Assembly (NCBI RefSeq): GCF_009734405.1
Contig: NZ_CP046453.1
Span: forward strand, 124,001 to 188,000
Direction of reading: 5' to 3'
DNA length: 64,000 bases
From: Corynebacterium comes
GTDB lineage: Bacteria; Actinomycetota; Actinomycetes; Mycobacteriales; Mycobacteriaceae
In this document: positions 15,629 to 24,941 of the stretch, in pieces
Layout of the letters: each line of letters starts with the position of its first letter
How positions within the stretch are numbered: position 1 is the first letter of the stretch
Program-made: the position numbers and the translations under genes
Notes under the pieces: model-generated
What the model was told of the DNA's origin: nothing
Database searches by the model: none
What the model saw: only the letters and a program-made list of their open reading frames with translations

Positions 15629-17121
15629 CGCAGCATCACCCGGCCGTAGCGCAGGGCCGTCGACATCACCTGCGCATAACGCTCGCGCGGCATCGACGAC
15701 GGCCCGCTGAGCGGCAGCATCCGCTGGACCGCGACAGTCCGCTCCTCGGTGTACTTGAGCAGGCCCACGTCGCCGTGTCGTCGGCCCACGCCAGACTGCT
15801 TCCACCCGCCCATGGGTGCGTCGAGGGAACCCCAGGCGGCGGCGAAGCCCTCGTTGATGTTGACGGTGCCGGCCTGCAGGCGGGAGGCGATCTTCCGTGC
15901 GGTCGGCACCGAACCCCACACCGAGGCGTTGAGCCCGTAGCTGGATTCGTTCGCCCTTGCCACGGCCTCGTCGATGTTGTCCACGACCTCCACCGCGACG
16001 ACGGGGCCGAAGGTCTCCTCGCCGAAGAGCCTGGCGTCGGAAGGCACGTCGGTGAGGATGGTGGGGGAGTAGAAGGCGGGTCCCAGATCGCTTCGCTCCC
16101 GGCCGCCGGTGAGGACGGTGGCGCCGCGGGAGACGGCGTCGTGGACAAGCGCAGCGACTCTGAGCTTGTGTTCCTCGGAGATCAGCGAACCCATGTCCAG
16201 CGTCCATTCGCGGCCGCGGCCGATATTCATGGCCTCGGTGTGGGCAATGAAGGCGGTGAGGAATTCGTCGGCGACATCGTGGTGCACGTAGATCCGCTCG
16301 ATCGAGATGCACAGCTGGCCTGAGTTGGTGAAGCAGGCCGTGGCAGCCCCGCGGGCGGCGCGTGCGACGTCGGCGTCAGGTGCCACGATGAGCGGGTTCT
16401 TGCCGCCCAGCTCGGCTGAGAAACCAATGAGCCTCTCCCCGGCGGTCGCGGCCAATCGGCGCCCCACGGCGGTGGAGCCGGTGAACATGAGGTAGTCACA
16501 TTCCTGCGCGACCGCCTGGCCGGTGACCACGCCCCGGCCCGTGAGCACCTGCATCACATCGCGGGGCAGGCCGGCCTCCTCGAGGAGTGCGAGTGCGCGC
16601 AGGGCCGTGAACGGGGTCTTCTCGTCCGGCTTGAGCACGACGGTGTTGCCGCCGAGGAGCGCCGGGATGGCGTCGGAAAGCGCCAGGGCGAGCGGGTAGT
16701 TCCACGGGGAGATGATGCCTACCACGCCCACCGGGACGCGCTCGACGTGGGTGCGGGTGAGCACGGGCACCGCCCCGCGGACCCGGCGGGGCGTGAGCAG
16801 GCGCGCGGCGGCGTGGGCGTAGTGGCGGGCGGTGACGGCGACGTCGAGAATCTCGTCGAAGGCGCTCGCGCGGTTCTTGCCGGTCTCGTCCTGGATGACG
16901 TCCAGGAACTCGGCCTGCCGCTCGAGCAGCAGGTCATGGAGGCACAGCATGATCTTCCTGCGCTGTGCGACGGGCGTCGCGGCCCAGGCGGGCTGGACGA
17001 GTCGGGCGCGGGAGAAGGCGTCGGAGGTGTCGGCGGCGGAATGGACGGGGACGTCACCGATGTGGGATCCGGTGGCCGGGGAGGTGACGGTCAGCGTGGT
17101 CATGCCTCCCATCTTCGTCAT
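15625..17121 (-). CDS. gabD2: NADP-dependent succinate-semialdehyde dehydrogenase, GabD2 type
   Basis: Aldehyde dehydrogenase of 498 residues. The general base Glu lies in GFSAELGGKNP and the nucleophile Cys in NSGQLCISIERIYVHHD; GVVGIISPWNYPLAL and VVLKPDEKTPFTA are cofactor-binding blocks. The sequence follows mycobacterial GabD2 (Rv1731) closely, including DMGSLISEEHKLR and GSLDAPMGGWKQSGVGRRHG, so oxidation of succinate semialdehyde to succinate is the likely activity, though broad aldehyde use is common. No good ribosome site is seen at 17121; ATG at 17103 is an alternative. The racemase-family gene lies 15 bases upstream on the same strand. Confidence 0.8.
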   Translation of the reverse strand: MTKMGGMTTLTVTSPATGSHIGDVPVHSAADTSDAFSRARLVQPAWAATPVAQRRKIMLCLHDLLLERQAEFLDVIQDETGKNRASAFDEILDVAVTARHYAHAAARLLTPRRVRGAVPVLTRTHVERVPVGVVGIISPWNYPLALALSDAIPALLGGNTVVLKPDEKTPFTALRALALLEEAGLPRDVMQVLTGRGVVTGQAVAQECDYLMFTGSTAVGRRLAATAGERLIGFSAELGGKNPLIVAPDADVARAARGAATACFTNSGQLCISIERIYVHHDVADEFLTAFIAHTEAMNIGRGREWTLDMGSLISEEHKLRVAALVHDAVSRGATVLTGGRERSDLGPAFYSPTILTDVPSDARLFGEETFGPVVAVEVVDNIDEAVARANESSYGLNASVWGSVPTARKIASRLQAGTVNINEGFAAAWGSLDAPMGGWKQSGVGRRHGDVGLLKYTEERTVAVQRMLPLSGPSSMPRERYAQVMSTALRYGRVMLR

Positions 17122-17136
17122 GGTTGCGTGCGTCGG

Positions 17137-17832
17137 CTACCTCCGCAGGATCTCACGGGTGAGATCTTCGACATGCGGGTCGATGGTGTCCAGTCCCGGC
17201 ACCGGCAGGGTGCCCGGGGGGAAGAGGATCGGCAGTTCGGTACAGGCGAGGATGACCAGTTCAACGGCGTCGTCTGCGATGAGTCGGTCGATGATCCGGA
17301 GGAATCCCGCGCGGGTCTCCGCCTTGACGGCCCCCAGTTCCAGCTCCGTGGCGATCTTCTCCTGGATGTACGCGATCTCCTCGTCGTCCGGGATCGCCAC
17401 GTGCACGCCGTCCTGCCGCAGCGGTCCCGCGAGAAAGTCATTGACCATGGTGAACCTGGTGCCCAGCAACGCGACGGACCTCGCGCCGGACTCGGCGACG
17501 GCACGTCGGGTCGAGTCGATCGAGCTGATGAGCGGCAGTGGAGAGGATTCCCGCAGGCGGTCGAAGACGATGTGCGTGGTGTTCGCGCTGAGTGCCGCAA
17601 ACTCGGCGCCGGCGGCCGCGAGGCTGTTGATGCCCGCGAGGAGGTAGTCGTGGAGCTTCTCGACGTCCCCCTGCTCCAGGTACTCGAAGACCCGGAAGGC
17701 GCTGAGGTTCTCGATGGTCATCGGAGGGATGACCGTTTCGCCGGCCGCCTTCTGCACGCTCTCGTGGAGGCGCCGGTAGTAGATGAGTGTCGATTCGGGT
17801 CCGGTTCCGCCGATGAGGCCGAGTTTCTTCAT
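17137..17832 (-). CDS. Aspartate/glutamate racemase-family protein
   Basis: Asp/Glu racemase-superfamily protein of 231 residues (N-terminal LGLIGGTGPESTLIYYRRLHE). Racemases of this family normally use two cysteines, one before NT.H and one in CTEL. Here the second is present (ILACTELPILF, near residue 195) but the first position reads SANTTH, with Ala in place of Cys or Thr. The enzyme may work in one direction only or be a related amino-acid processing protein. It precedes gabD2 by 15 bases and probably shares its transcript. Confidence 0.78.
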   Translation of the reverse strand: MKKLGLIGGTGPESTLIYYRRLHESVQKAAGETVIPPMTIENLSAFRVFEYLEQGDVEKLHDYLLAGINSLAAAGAEFAALSANTTHIVFDRLRESSPLPLISSIDSTRRAVAESGARSVALLGTRFTMVNDFLAGPLRQDGVHVAIPDDEEIAYIQEKIATELELGAVKAETRAGFLRIIDRLIADDAVELVILACTELPILFPPGTLPVPGLDTIDPHVEDLTREILRR

Positions 17833-18029
17833 GGTCCCAGGATAGGTTTTCCGTCCGGACCTGGACTTCGGCCTGAATGGGACGGCTTGTGCAGGGGGTG
17901 GTGGCGGGGCGGGGCCGGGGAAGGTGACCGTGCACCCTCATTGCCCCCGGATGTGGGTGGCCTCACAGTGGGTGACCTGCGGGGGAAAATTTCCCGACCC
18001 TCCACGCTAGACACCTGTCCAGCGAAACG

Positions 18030-18057
18030 GTTGACTGTGTCACATCGCACAGTCAAC
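18030..18057. promoter_or_regulatory. Perfect inverted repeat, operator before the P450 cluster
   Basis: GTTGACTGTG (18030-18039) and CACAGTCAAC (18048-18057) flank eight bases, directly before the GAAGGGA ribosome site of the SDR gene. The position between promoter and start suits a repressor. No second copy is visible in the TetR/FUSC intergenic region, so which regulator binds is open. Confidence 0.6.
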
Positions 18058-18070
18058 GAAGGGACATGTC

Positions 18071-18901
18071 ATGACTCTCACCACGGGCCCCGCCCTGGAA
18101 CACAAGATCGCCGCAGTCACCGGCGCCGGCTCCGGGATGGGCCTGGCCACCGTCCGGGCCTTTGTCCGGGAGGGCGCCACCGTCTACGCCATGGACATTT
18201 CCCAGGACAACCTCGACCGGGAGTTCCGGGATCAGCCGCAGGTCACCGCCATTGGCCTGGATATCTCCGACTCCGCAGCGGTCAACGAGGCATTTGACCG
18301 GATCCGAGAGAACCACGGCAAACTGCACGCGCTGGTCAATGCGGCCGGAGTCAGCGTGCCCAACAGGCGGGCCGTGGAATGGGTGGACGACATCAACCAC
18401 CGCATGGTCGAGGCCATGAAGAAGGGCGAGCCCTTCGCGCCGGAGTTCCTCGGCGAGATCCCGGACGAGGATTTCGACCGCGTGATGAAGATCAACCTCT
18501 ACGGCACCTTCTACACCACCCGCGCGGCGGTGCCCCTGCTCAAGGCGGCCGGTGGGGGAGCGATCACCAACTTCGCCTCCATCGCAGGACTCGTCTCCCT
18601 GCCGATGCCGGCCTACTACCCGGCGTCCAAGGCAGCGGTGGTCGGTATGACCCGCTCCAACGCCGGGGAACTGGCCCCCTTCAACATCCGCGTCAACGCG
18701 CTGGCCCCGGCCGGCATCAACACCGCCATGATGAACCAGTCCGGCGATGACCACGTCCAGGCGCTGCTGTCGCTCCAGCCCCTCAAACGCCTGGCGGAAC
18801 CCGAGGAGGTCGCGCAGACGCTGGTGTTCCTCTCCTCTGATGCCGGAGCCCACTACACCGGCCAGGTCTTCTCCCCGTCCGGCGGCGCCTACCTCACCTA
18901 A
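18071..18901 (+). CDS. SDR-family oxidoreductase
   Basis: Classical short-chain dehydrogenase of 276 residues. The cofactor motif is TGAGSGMG near residues 17-24, NAAG is present as VNAAGVS, and the catalytic Ser-Tyr-Lys reads ASIAGLVSLPMPAYYPASK. A 25-residue insertion (RRAVEWVDDINHRMVEAMKKGEPF) follows the NAAG strand and is unusual for glucose-dehydrogenase-like SDRs; it could shape a larger substrate pocket. It opens a plus-strand cluster with a serine hydrolase and a P450 fusion, so it probably oxidises or reduces an intermediate of the same substrate. Confidence 0.85.
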   Translation: MTLTTGPALEHKIAAVTGAGSGMGLATVRAFVREGATVYAMDISQDNLDREFRDQPQVTAIGLDISDSAAVNEAFDRIRENHGKLHALVNAAGVSVPNRRAVEWVDDINHRMVEAMKKGEPFAPEFLGEIPDEDFDRVMKINLYGTFYTTRAAVPLLKAAGGGAITNFASIAGLVSLPMPAYYPASKAAVVGMTRSNAGELAPFNIRVNALAPAGINTAMMNQSGDDHVQALLSLQPLKRLAEPEEVAQTLVFLSSDAGAHYTGQVFSPSGGAYLT

Positions 18902-18959
18902 ACCTCACCCCTCAACCGGATCCCCACCATCCCCGAAATCTTAAGGAAGACAACGTCCC

Positions 18960-20114
18960 ATGGCTTTCAACCCCGCACAGCTCAAGCGTATCGAAGAGAC
19001 CATCCAGGCCGATATCGACCGCGGCGACTATGACGGCGTCAACGTCATCATCGCCCAGCACGGTGAAATCGCGCTGCAGGGAACCTACGGTTTCGCGGAG
19101 CGTGCCACCGGACGCCCGTCCCAGCAGGATGACATCTACCGCATCCTCTCCCTGACCAAGGCATTCACCAATGCACTGGCCTACCGTGCACTGGGTGAGG
19201 GCAAGCTCGCCCTGTCCACCCGCGTCATTGACATCATCCCGGAATTCCTCGGAACCGACCCGTTCCACATGCTCCGCAAGGACAGGATCAACCTGTGGAA
19301 CCTGTTGACCCACACCTCCGGCATGCCCGCCACCCCGAACCCGGGCCTGCCGTTGACGGAATGCCGCTTGCTTCCCGATGTAGCCAAGGCTCTCGGCAGC
19401 GTTGACGTGGTGCACGATCCGGGGACCCAGGTCAACTACTCCCCGGCGATCAACCACGCACTGATCGGCGAGATGGTGCGCCGCGCCTACGGCCACGACA
19501 GCTTCCGCGACATGGCGCGGGAGATGATCTTCGAGCCCCTCGGCATGAAGGACACCGCCTTCGGTCTGCCGAAGCAGAACCAGGACCGCGCAGTTCCCAT
19601 CAAGGCATATGTGGATGAGGAGGGATTCCTGCGTCCCGAGGACATCGAGGGCCTCAATGAGGTCATCACCGAGGATGCGGAGCTGCCCTGGGTGGGCGCG
19701 ACCTCCACCGTGGACGACGTGTTCAAGTTCGTCGAGATGCTCCGTCGCAAGGGCGAGGTCAACGGCGAGCAGCTCATCGCCCCGACCGTCATCGAGCAGG
19801 CCACCACCCTCCAGACCGGCGACATGATGAATGACCTCTACACCATGGTCAACACACAGATGGGTTGGGAGGCCCCGAAGGGCAACATCGGTCTCGGAGT
19901 AATTCTCTCCGGTACCGGCCCCGTGCCCAACTTCTTCGGCCCCTTCACCTCCCCCGAGGCGTTCGGCAACAACGGCGCCGGCTCCACCCTGTTCTGGGTC
20001 GACCCGGTCCTCGACGTCACCTTCGTGTTCCTGTCCGCGGGCGTGATGGACGAGGGCCTCAACGTCGCCCGATTCCAGAAACTCTCCACGATGGTCTCCG
20101 CCGCAGTCGTCTGA
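18960..20114 (+). CDS. Serine hydrolase, class C beta-lactamase / family VIII esterase type
   Basis: Protein of 384 residues with the penicillin-binding fold: SxxK as SLTKAF near residue 64 (nucleophile and base), YxN as NYSPAINHA near 162, and a late GNNGAGSTLFWVDP block in place of KTG. There is no signal peptide, so a cytoplasmic esterase acting on a small ester is more likely than a beta-lactamase. It lies 58 bases after the SDR and 45 before the P450 fusion, in the same direction, which suggests hydrolysis of an ester substrate or intermediate of that pathway. Confidence 0.82.
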   Translation: MAFNPAQLKRIEETIQADIDRGDYDGVNVIIAQHGEIALQGTYGFAERATGRPSQQDDIYRILSLTKAFTNALAYRALGEGKLALSTRVIDIIPEFLGTDPFHMLRKDRINLWNLLTHTSGMPATPNPGLPLTECRLLPDVAKALGSVDVVHDPGTQVNYSPAINHALIGEMVRRAYGHDSFRDMAREMIFEPLGMKDTAFGLPKQNQDRAVPIKAYVDEEGFLRPEDIEGLNEVITEDAELPWVGATSTVDDVFKFVEMLRRKGEVNGEQLIAPTVIEQATTLQTGDMMNDLYTMVNTQMGWEAPKGNIGLGVILSGTGPVPNFFGPFTSPEAFGNNGAGSTLFWVDPVLDVTFVFLSAGVMDEGLNVARFQKLSTMVSAAVV

Positions 20115-20159
20115 TCTGCGGACCCCTGCCTGCCTCCTTCCCCGAAAGGCTGACCCACC

Positions 20160-22406
20160 ATGACTTCCCTCCAGGCCCCGCCGACCGGCAAGTGCCCCGT
20201 CGCCCACAACTTCGACGCCATGGCCGACGCCTACTACATTGATCCCGCCCAGTACCTCGAGGCTTTCCGCGAGACCACCCCGACGTTCTTCTACCCGCAC
20301 ATGAACGCGTGGATCATCACCCGGCACGAGGACGCCGTCCGGGTCCTCTCCGACTGGAAGAGCTTCTCGTCCACCGCGAACTCCGCCAGCATGGACGTGC
20401 CCGAGGCGCACCAGGACACGATCTCCTCCGAGCTCATGTCCCGCGTGCTGCTCGGATCAGACCCGGACGGGCACACCGTCGCCCGCGGCGTCGCCCAGCT
20501 GGGCTTCCTCGAGGAGGACATGCAGGCCCTGCAACCGGAGATCGAGGCGCGTGCCCACCGCATCATCGACTCCTTCGAGAACAACGGCCAGGGCAACCTG
20601 CTCGAGGACTACTGCATCGAGCTGACTACCCAGACCCTGCTCGCACACATGGGCCTGGGCTACGAGTACGCCGACTTCGTCAAGCAGCTGCGCGACGACT
20701 TCTTCCACGTCCTCTCCTCGGCCCACGAGCCGGTCTCCGAGCCGGAGCATTCCATCGTGTGGGCACGCTACGTGGAATCCAATCTTCAGCTGCGCGAGCT
20801 CATCGAGACCCGTCGGGAGTCCGACGAACGCGACCTGATTTCCATGATGGCCTCGCAGAAGGATGAGCACGGCGAGTACGTCCTCGGCGCGGACCAGATC
20901 GCCATCCACCTGACGGAGTTCGCCGCCGCCGGCACGGACACCACCGCCCAGGCGATGGCCAACGCCGTCCTCTTCCTGCAGGCGCACCCGGAGGCCAGGG
21001 AGGACGCGATCCTCGAGCCCGAGCTGTGGACCCGCGTCTTCGAGGAGACCATCCGCCGCCGCAACTCCTCGACGTTCACGTCCCGGTTGTCGAACGTGGA
21101 CGTGGAGATCGGGGGCGCCGAGATCAAGGCAGGGGACCGCATCCTCATCGCCCTGACGTCCGCCAACACCGATCCCGACTACGTCGAACGCCCGCTGGAG
21201 TTCGACATCCACCGCCCTGATCCCCGCGACCACCTGGGATTTTCCACCGGACGCCATAAGTGTCTCGGCAATCCCCTCGCCCGCGTGCAGGGGCCGACCG
21301 GGTTGGAGGTGCTCTACGAGCGTCTCCCCTCGGTCACCGTGGATGACCCGGAGGCCGTCGACTTCGTGCGCTTCGCCCTCATGCCGGCGCGCCGCTCCCT
21401 CAACGTCCACTGGGACCTCGCGGACGTAGAACGTTCCCAGCAGCAGACCGTGCGCACCCTGAATCTCACGGTGGCGGAGCGCCGGGAGGAAGCCGGCGGC
21501 GTCATCTCCCTGACCCTGGCGCACCCTGATGGCGGAGACCTGCCGAAATGGAAGCCCGGTGCCCACATCGACCTGCACCTCACGGGCGCGGACGGGGAGG
21601 AACTGGTCCGCCAGTACTCCCTCTCGGGTGATCCGGAGGACCGCTCGATGTACCGGGTGGGCATTCTGCGTGAGCTGGAGAGCCGGGGCGGCTCAGTGGC
21701 GGCGCACCGGCTCCGTGCGGGGGATGCGGTGACCGTGTCCTGGCCGCGCAACAACTTCCGCTTCGTCGAATCCGGGAAGTACCTCTTCCTCGCGGGCGGC
21801 ATCGGGATCACCCCGATCCTGGCCATGGTCCGGGAGGCCGAGCGTGCCGGGCGCGACTGGCAGCTCGTGTACGGCGGCCGGACGCGTTCCTCGATGGCCT
21901 TCACCGGGGAACTGGCTGCCTACGGCGAGAAGGTGCAGCTGGTTCCGCAGGATGAACTCGGCCACCTCGACCTGCCGGGCATCCTCGGCGACGCTGCCGA
22001 GGACACCCTCATCTACTGCTGCGGCCCGGAAGGGCTGCTCCAGGCCGTGGAGAACGGCTCCGCGCACTGGCCGAAGAACAGCCTGCGTCTCGAGCGTTTC
22101 GCCCCGAAGGTGATCACCCGCGACTACGCCGACGAAGCCTTCGAGGTCGAGTTCACCGAGTCGGGAGTGACCGTGGCCGTGGGCGCCGGGGAGAGCATTC
22201 TCGACGCCGCCGCCGAGGCCGGACTGCCCGTGATCTCATCCTGCAGGACGGGCACCTGCGGCACCTGCGAGACCCCGGTCCTGGGAGGAAAGGTCGACCA
22301 CCGCGACTCGATCCTCACCCCGGACGAGCAGGAGGCCTCCGAGACGATGATGATCTGCGTGTCCCGCGCCTCCCGCGGCTGCGGGAAGCTGGTGCTCCAG
22401 CGCTAG
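20160..22406 (+). CDS. Self-sufficient cytochrome P450-reductase-ferredoxin fusion (CYP116B type)
   Basis: Single chain of 748 residues in the class VII order. Residues 1-420 are a P450: I-helix AAGTDTTAQ (256-264), ExxR at 296-299, and heme loop FSTGRHKCLGN with Cys368 as iron ligand. Residues 431-650 form a phthalate-dioxygenase-reductase-like FMN/NADH module (RQYSLS 484-489, GGIGITP 546-552). The C-terminal plant-type ferredoxin holds a 2Fe-2S centre by Cys695, 700, 703 and 733. Electrons therefore flow from NAD(P)H to heme within one protein. It is slightly shorter than P450RhF. The hydroxylated substrate is unknown; ExxR and heme signatures are intact, so it should be active. Confidence 0.95.
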   Translation: MTSLQAPPTGKCPVAHNFDAMADAYYIDPAQYLEAFRETTPTFFYPHMNAWIITRHEDAVRVLSDWKSFSSTANSASMDVPEAHQDTISSELMSRVLLGSDPDGHTVARGVAQLGFLEEDMQALQPEIEARAHRIIDSFENNGQGNLLEDYCIELTTQTLLAHMGLGYEYADFVKQLRDDFFHVLSSAHEPVSEPEHSIVWARYVESNLQLRELIETRRESDERDLISMMASQKDEHGEYVLGADQIAIHLTEFAAAGTDTTAQAMANAVLFLQAHPEAREDAILEPELWTRVFEETIRRRNSSTFTSRLSNVDVEIGGAEIKAGDRILIALTSANTDPDYVERPLEFDIHRPDPRDHLGFSTGRHKCLGNPLARVQGPTGLEVLYERLPSVTVDDPEAVDFVRFALMPARRSLNVHWDLADVERSQQQTVRTLNLTVAERREEAGGVISLTLAHPDGGDLPKWKPGAHIDLHLTGADGEELVRQYSLSGDPEDRSMYRVGILRELESRGGSVAAHRLRAGDAVTVSWPRNNFRFVESGKYLFLAGGIGITPILAMVREAERAGRDWQLVYGGRTRSSMAFTGELAAYGEKVQLVPQDELGHLDLPGILGDAAEDTLIYCCGPEGLLQAVENGSAHWPKNSLRLERFAPKVITRDYADEAFEVEFTESGVTVAVGAGESILDAAAEAGLPVISSCRTGTCGTCETPVLGGKVDHRDSILTPDEQEASETMMICVSRASRGCGKLVLQR

Positions 22407-22964
22407 TCAGGGAAACAGTGTCAGCCACTGGCGGGTGAGGGCCTCGAGCACGAGGTCCTCATTCTCCCGCAGTCCGCGCACGTAGAGGAAGTAGTAGTTG
22501 CGGTCCAGGCTCATCAGCAGCGCCATGAAGTCCTGCATGCGCTGCTGATCCTCGGCCAGGCCGGGCAGGGTCAGGCCTATCCGCCGCATCATCCCCAACC
22601 ATTCGGTCGCCACCTCCTCGTCTTCGGCCATCGCCTGCTCCACTGCCGCGAACTCCACCTTGAACTCCAGAAACAGGTCCCGCATTCGCTCCAGCCACAG
22701 GCGTATCGACGCCCCGTCATGCCGCTCCGGCTCAAACAGTTCCCGGAACGGGCCCGTGATCTCCGGTTCGATGGCCCGCATCTTCGCCAGGACCAGGTCG
22801 GGCTTGTTCCGGAAGTGCAGATAGAGGTTCGCCCGGCTGCCCCCGGCCAGCTTGGCGATCTGATTCATGCTGCTCGCCCCGTAGCCCTGCTGCGAGAACA
22901 ACTCGAAAGCGGAGTCCACGAATCGCTGGCGGGTTTCTGCGGCCTGCTGGTCCCTGAGGTTCAT
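22407..22964 (-). CDS. TetR-family transcriptional regulator
   Basis: TetR repressor of 185 residues from the ATG at 22964, which follows AAAGGAG by seven bases. The helix-turn-helix lies in FVDSAFELFSQQGYGASSMNQIAKLAGGSRANLYLHF; the C-terminal helices form the ligand domain (YYFLYVRGLRENEDLVLEALTRQW). It ends against the P450 gene with no gap and is divergent from the FUSC-type exporter gene 114 bases away. It probably controls the exporter, the P450 cluster, or both. Confidence 0.87.
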   Translation of the reverse strand: MNLRDQQAAETRQRFVDSAFELFSQQGYGASSMNQIAKLAGGSRANLYLHFRNKPDLVLAKMRAIEPEITGPFRELFEPERHDGASIRLWLERMRDLFLEFKVEFAAVEQAMAEDEEVATEWLGMMRRIGLTLPGLAEDQQRMQDFMALLMSLDRNYYFLYVRGLRENEDLVLEALTRQWLTLFP

Positions 22965-23078
22965 CGGTGCGCTCCTTTCCTGGTGCGTCCATGACAGCGT
23001 AGCGCCCGGCGACCGGCCCCCTGGCACAACAATGGATCATAGAATGGCAGGTGGCATATAACTGAGGGGGAGCATCTG

Positions 23079-24905
23079 GTGATTGATCCACGTCCGGAAG
23101 AAGAGTCGGCAGGCCGATCGGGCCGACCACAGCCCGGCCCGGGAATGACCCCTCGCCACACCGAAACCGCCAATATGGAGACGGAACCGCTACCCGCCCG
23201 GCCACGGGCCTGGCAGTTGTTGACGGCCTACAATTCCACCGGTCCCCGCTGGCCCGGTGCGCTCCGGGCGGCCCTGGCGCTGACGATCCCCGGACTCATC
23301 GCCCTGGCCTTCGGGCTGGAGAATGAGATGCTGCTGATCGCCGCCGGCGGCTTCACCGTCATCTACGGCGAGGGCCACCCCTTCCGCACCCGGTGGCGGG
23401 TCATGCTCACCGCGGGCCTGCTGATCGCCGCCGGCGCCACCGTGGGTGGTTTCGTCGGTTCCTACATGTGGCAGAACATGGCGGACGGGGGATCCCACTG
23501 GTGGCTGATGCTGGCGACGGTCTACACCTCGCTGATTGCGACCTTCGGCGGATTCATCCAGAACGCGCTGCGTCTGAACCCTCCCGGATCCTTCTTCATC
23601 GTCATGGTCGCCGGTGGCTCGACGATGGTCGCCCGCCTCGGGCTCAGCCCGGTTGAGGTCGGCTCCTGGGCGTTGGTCGGCGTCGTCTCCGGCGTCGTCA
23701 TCGGCATGGCGCCGGCACTGTTCAATGCGCGGCGTCCCCAGGAACAGGCGGTCCACGTGCTGGAGAAGGCCGTCGACGACTTCGTTGCGGCACCCAAGCC
23801 GGCGGTGGGGAAGAACCATCAGGCGATGACCGCCCTGACCACCGCCTGGGGCATGCTCGCGGACGCCGGTGTGCTCCGCGGCGGTCAGGTGGTCGACCAC
23901 CGCCAGGAGGAACTGGTCCGCCGCACCCTGGCCGCCCATCACCGGCTGGTCAACGCCAGCTTGTCACTGGTCAACGACGGAACCGTGGAGAACCTGACGG
24001 ACACCCCGAAGGACATCGATCTCTCGCGTACCGCCATCCCGCACGCGCGGCCGACCGTTCTCTACCGCCTCTACCGGTCGATGCACCCGCACAGCCACGC
24101 CTCCCTCACCGCGGGCAGGATCCTGGTGGCCACCCTGCTGGCGGGCGTGGTGGGCATCGCCGTCGGTCTTGACCGGCCCGACTGGGCGATCGTCTCAGCC
24201 CTGCTCATCCTGCAGTGGGGGCCAGACCGGACGCCGGGCACCATTCGGGGCCTGCACCGCCTGGTCGGCTCTGCCCTGGGCATCGGTCTGTTCGCCGTCT
24301 TCCATCTCCTGCAGGTCGAGGGGGTCACCCTTCTCCTGGCGCTGGCGGTGTGCCAGTTCCTCGCGGAGTTCTTCGTGGTCCGCAACTACGCTTTCGCGGT
24401 CATCTTCACCACCCCGCTCGCCCTGCTCATGGGCAACTCTGTCGCGGATCCCCTCATGGAGGTGGTGGCCTCCCGCTCCTGGGAGATGCTCATCTCGGTC
24501 ATCTTCGGCATCCTGCTGTTGTGGGTGTGGTTCCCCAACTCCGCACCGCGTCACCACGCCTGGCTGGTGGGGCGCACCTTCGACGCCATGGGCTCACTCC
24601 TCGGCGCCCTCCTGGCGAGCAGTCCCTCGGGCACCCTGGCACAGCAGCGCGACCTGCAGTATGAGCTGCTCGGCGAACGTAGGGCAGCCCAGTCCCTGGC
24701 CAACAACTACCCCGACCTGGCGGAGGAAAGGTGGAGCACCCACCTCGCCGTGCAGCTGGCAGGCTACGGGCTGCTCGACTCCGCCGCGGCGCACCCACAG
24801 CGATCCATGTCGATGGAGGAGATCGCGGTGCTGGGCGGCCGGGTACGCACCGCCGCTGAGTACCGGGGCGTGGCTGAAGAGGAACGCCGCCTCCCGGGCC
24901 TCTAG
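23079..24905 (+). CDS. FUSC-family membrane protein (fusaric-acid-resistance type)
   Basis: Integral membrane protein of 608 residues with the two-part FUSC layout: an N-terminal bundle of about six helices (from ALRAALALTIPGLIALAFG), a cytoplasmic stretch around 230-340, and a second bundle (AGRILVATLLAGVVGIAVGL to ISVIFGILLLWVWF) with the conserved YAFAVIFTTPLALL block. Family members export aromatic acids and related toxic compounds. GAGGGGGAG six bases before GTG 23079 supports this start. It is divergent from the TetR gene and near a P450 pathway, so export of a toxic substrate or product is likely. Confidence 0.82.
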   Translation: MIDPRPEEESAGRSGRPQPGPGMTPRHTETANMETEPLPARPRAWQLLTAYNSTGPRWPGALRAALALTIPGLIALAFGLENEMLLIAAGGFTVIYGEGHPFRTRWRVMLTAGLLIAAGATVGGFVGSYMWQNMADGGSHWWLMLATVYTSLIATFGGFIQNALRLNPPGSFFIVMVAGGSTMVARLGLSPVEVGSWALVGVVSGVVIGMAPALFNARRPQEQAVHVLEKAVDDFVAAPKPAVGKNHQAMTALTTAWGMLADAGVLRGGQVVDHRQEELVRRTLAAHHRLVNASLSLVNDGTVENLTDTPKDIDLSRTAIPHARPTVLYRLYRSMHPHSHASLTAGRILVATLLAGVVGIAVGLDRPDWAIVSALLILQWGPDRTPGTIRGLHRLVGSALGIGLFAVFHLLQVEGVTLLLALAVCQFLAEFFVVRNYAFAVIFTTPLALLMGNSVADPLMEVVASRSWEMLISVIFGILLLWVWFPNSAPRHHAWLVGRTFDAMGSLLGALLASSPSGTLAQQRDLQYELLGERRAAQSLANNYPDLAEERWSTHLAVQLAGYGLLDSAAAHPQRSMSMEEIAVLGGRVRTAAEYRGVAEEERRLPGL

Positions 24906-24941
24906 GTTGGGCGGGGAGACGGGGCGTCGATAAGCGGGTGT

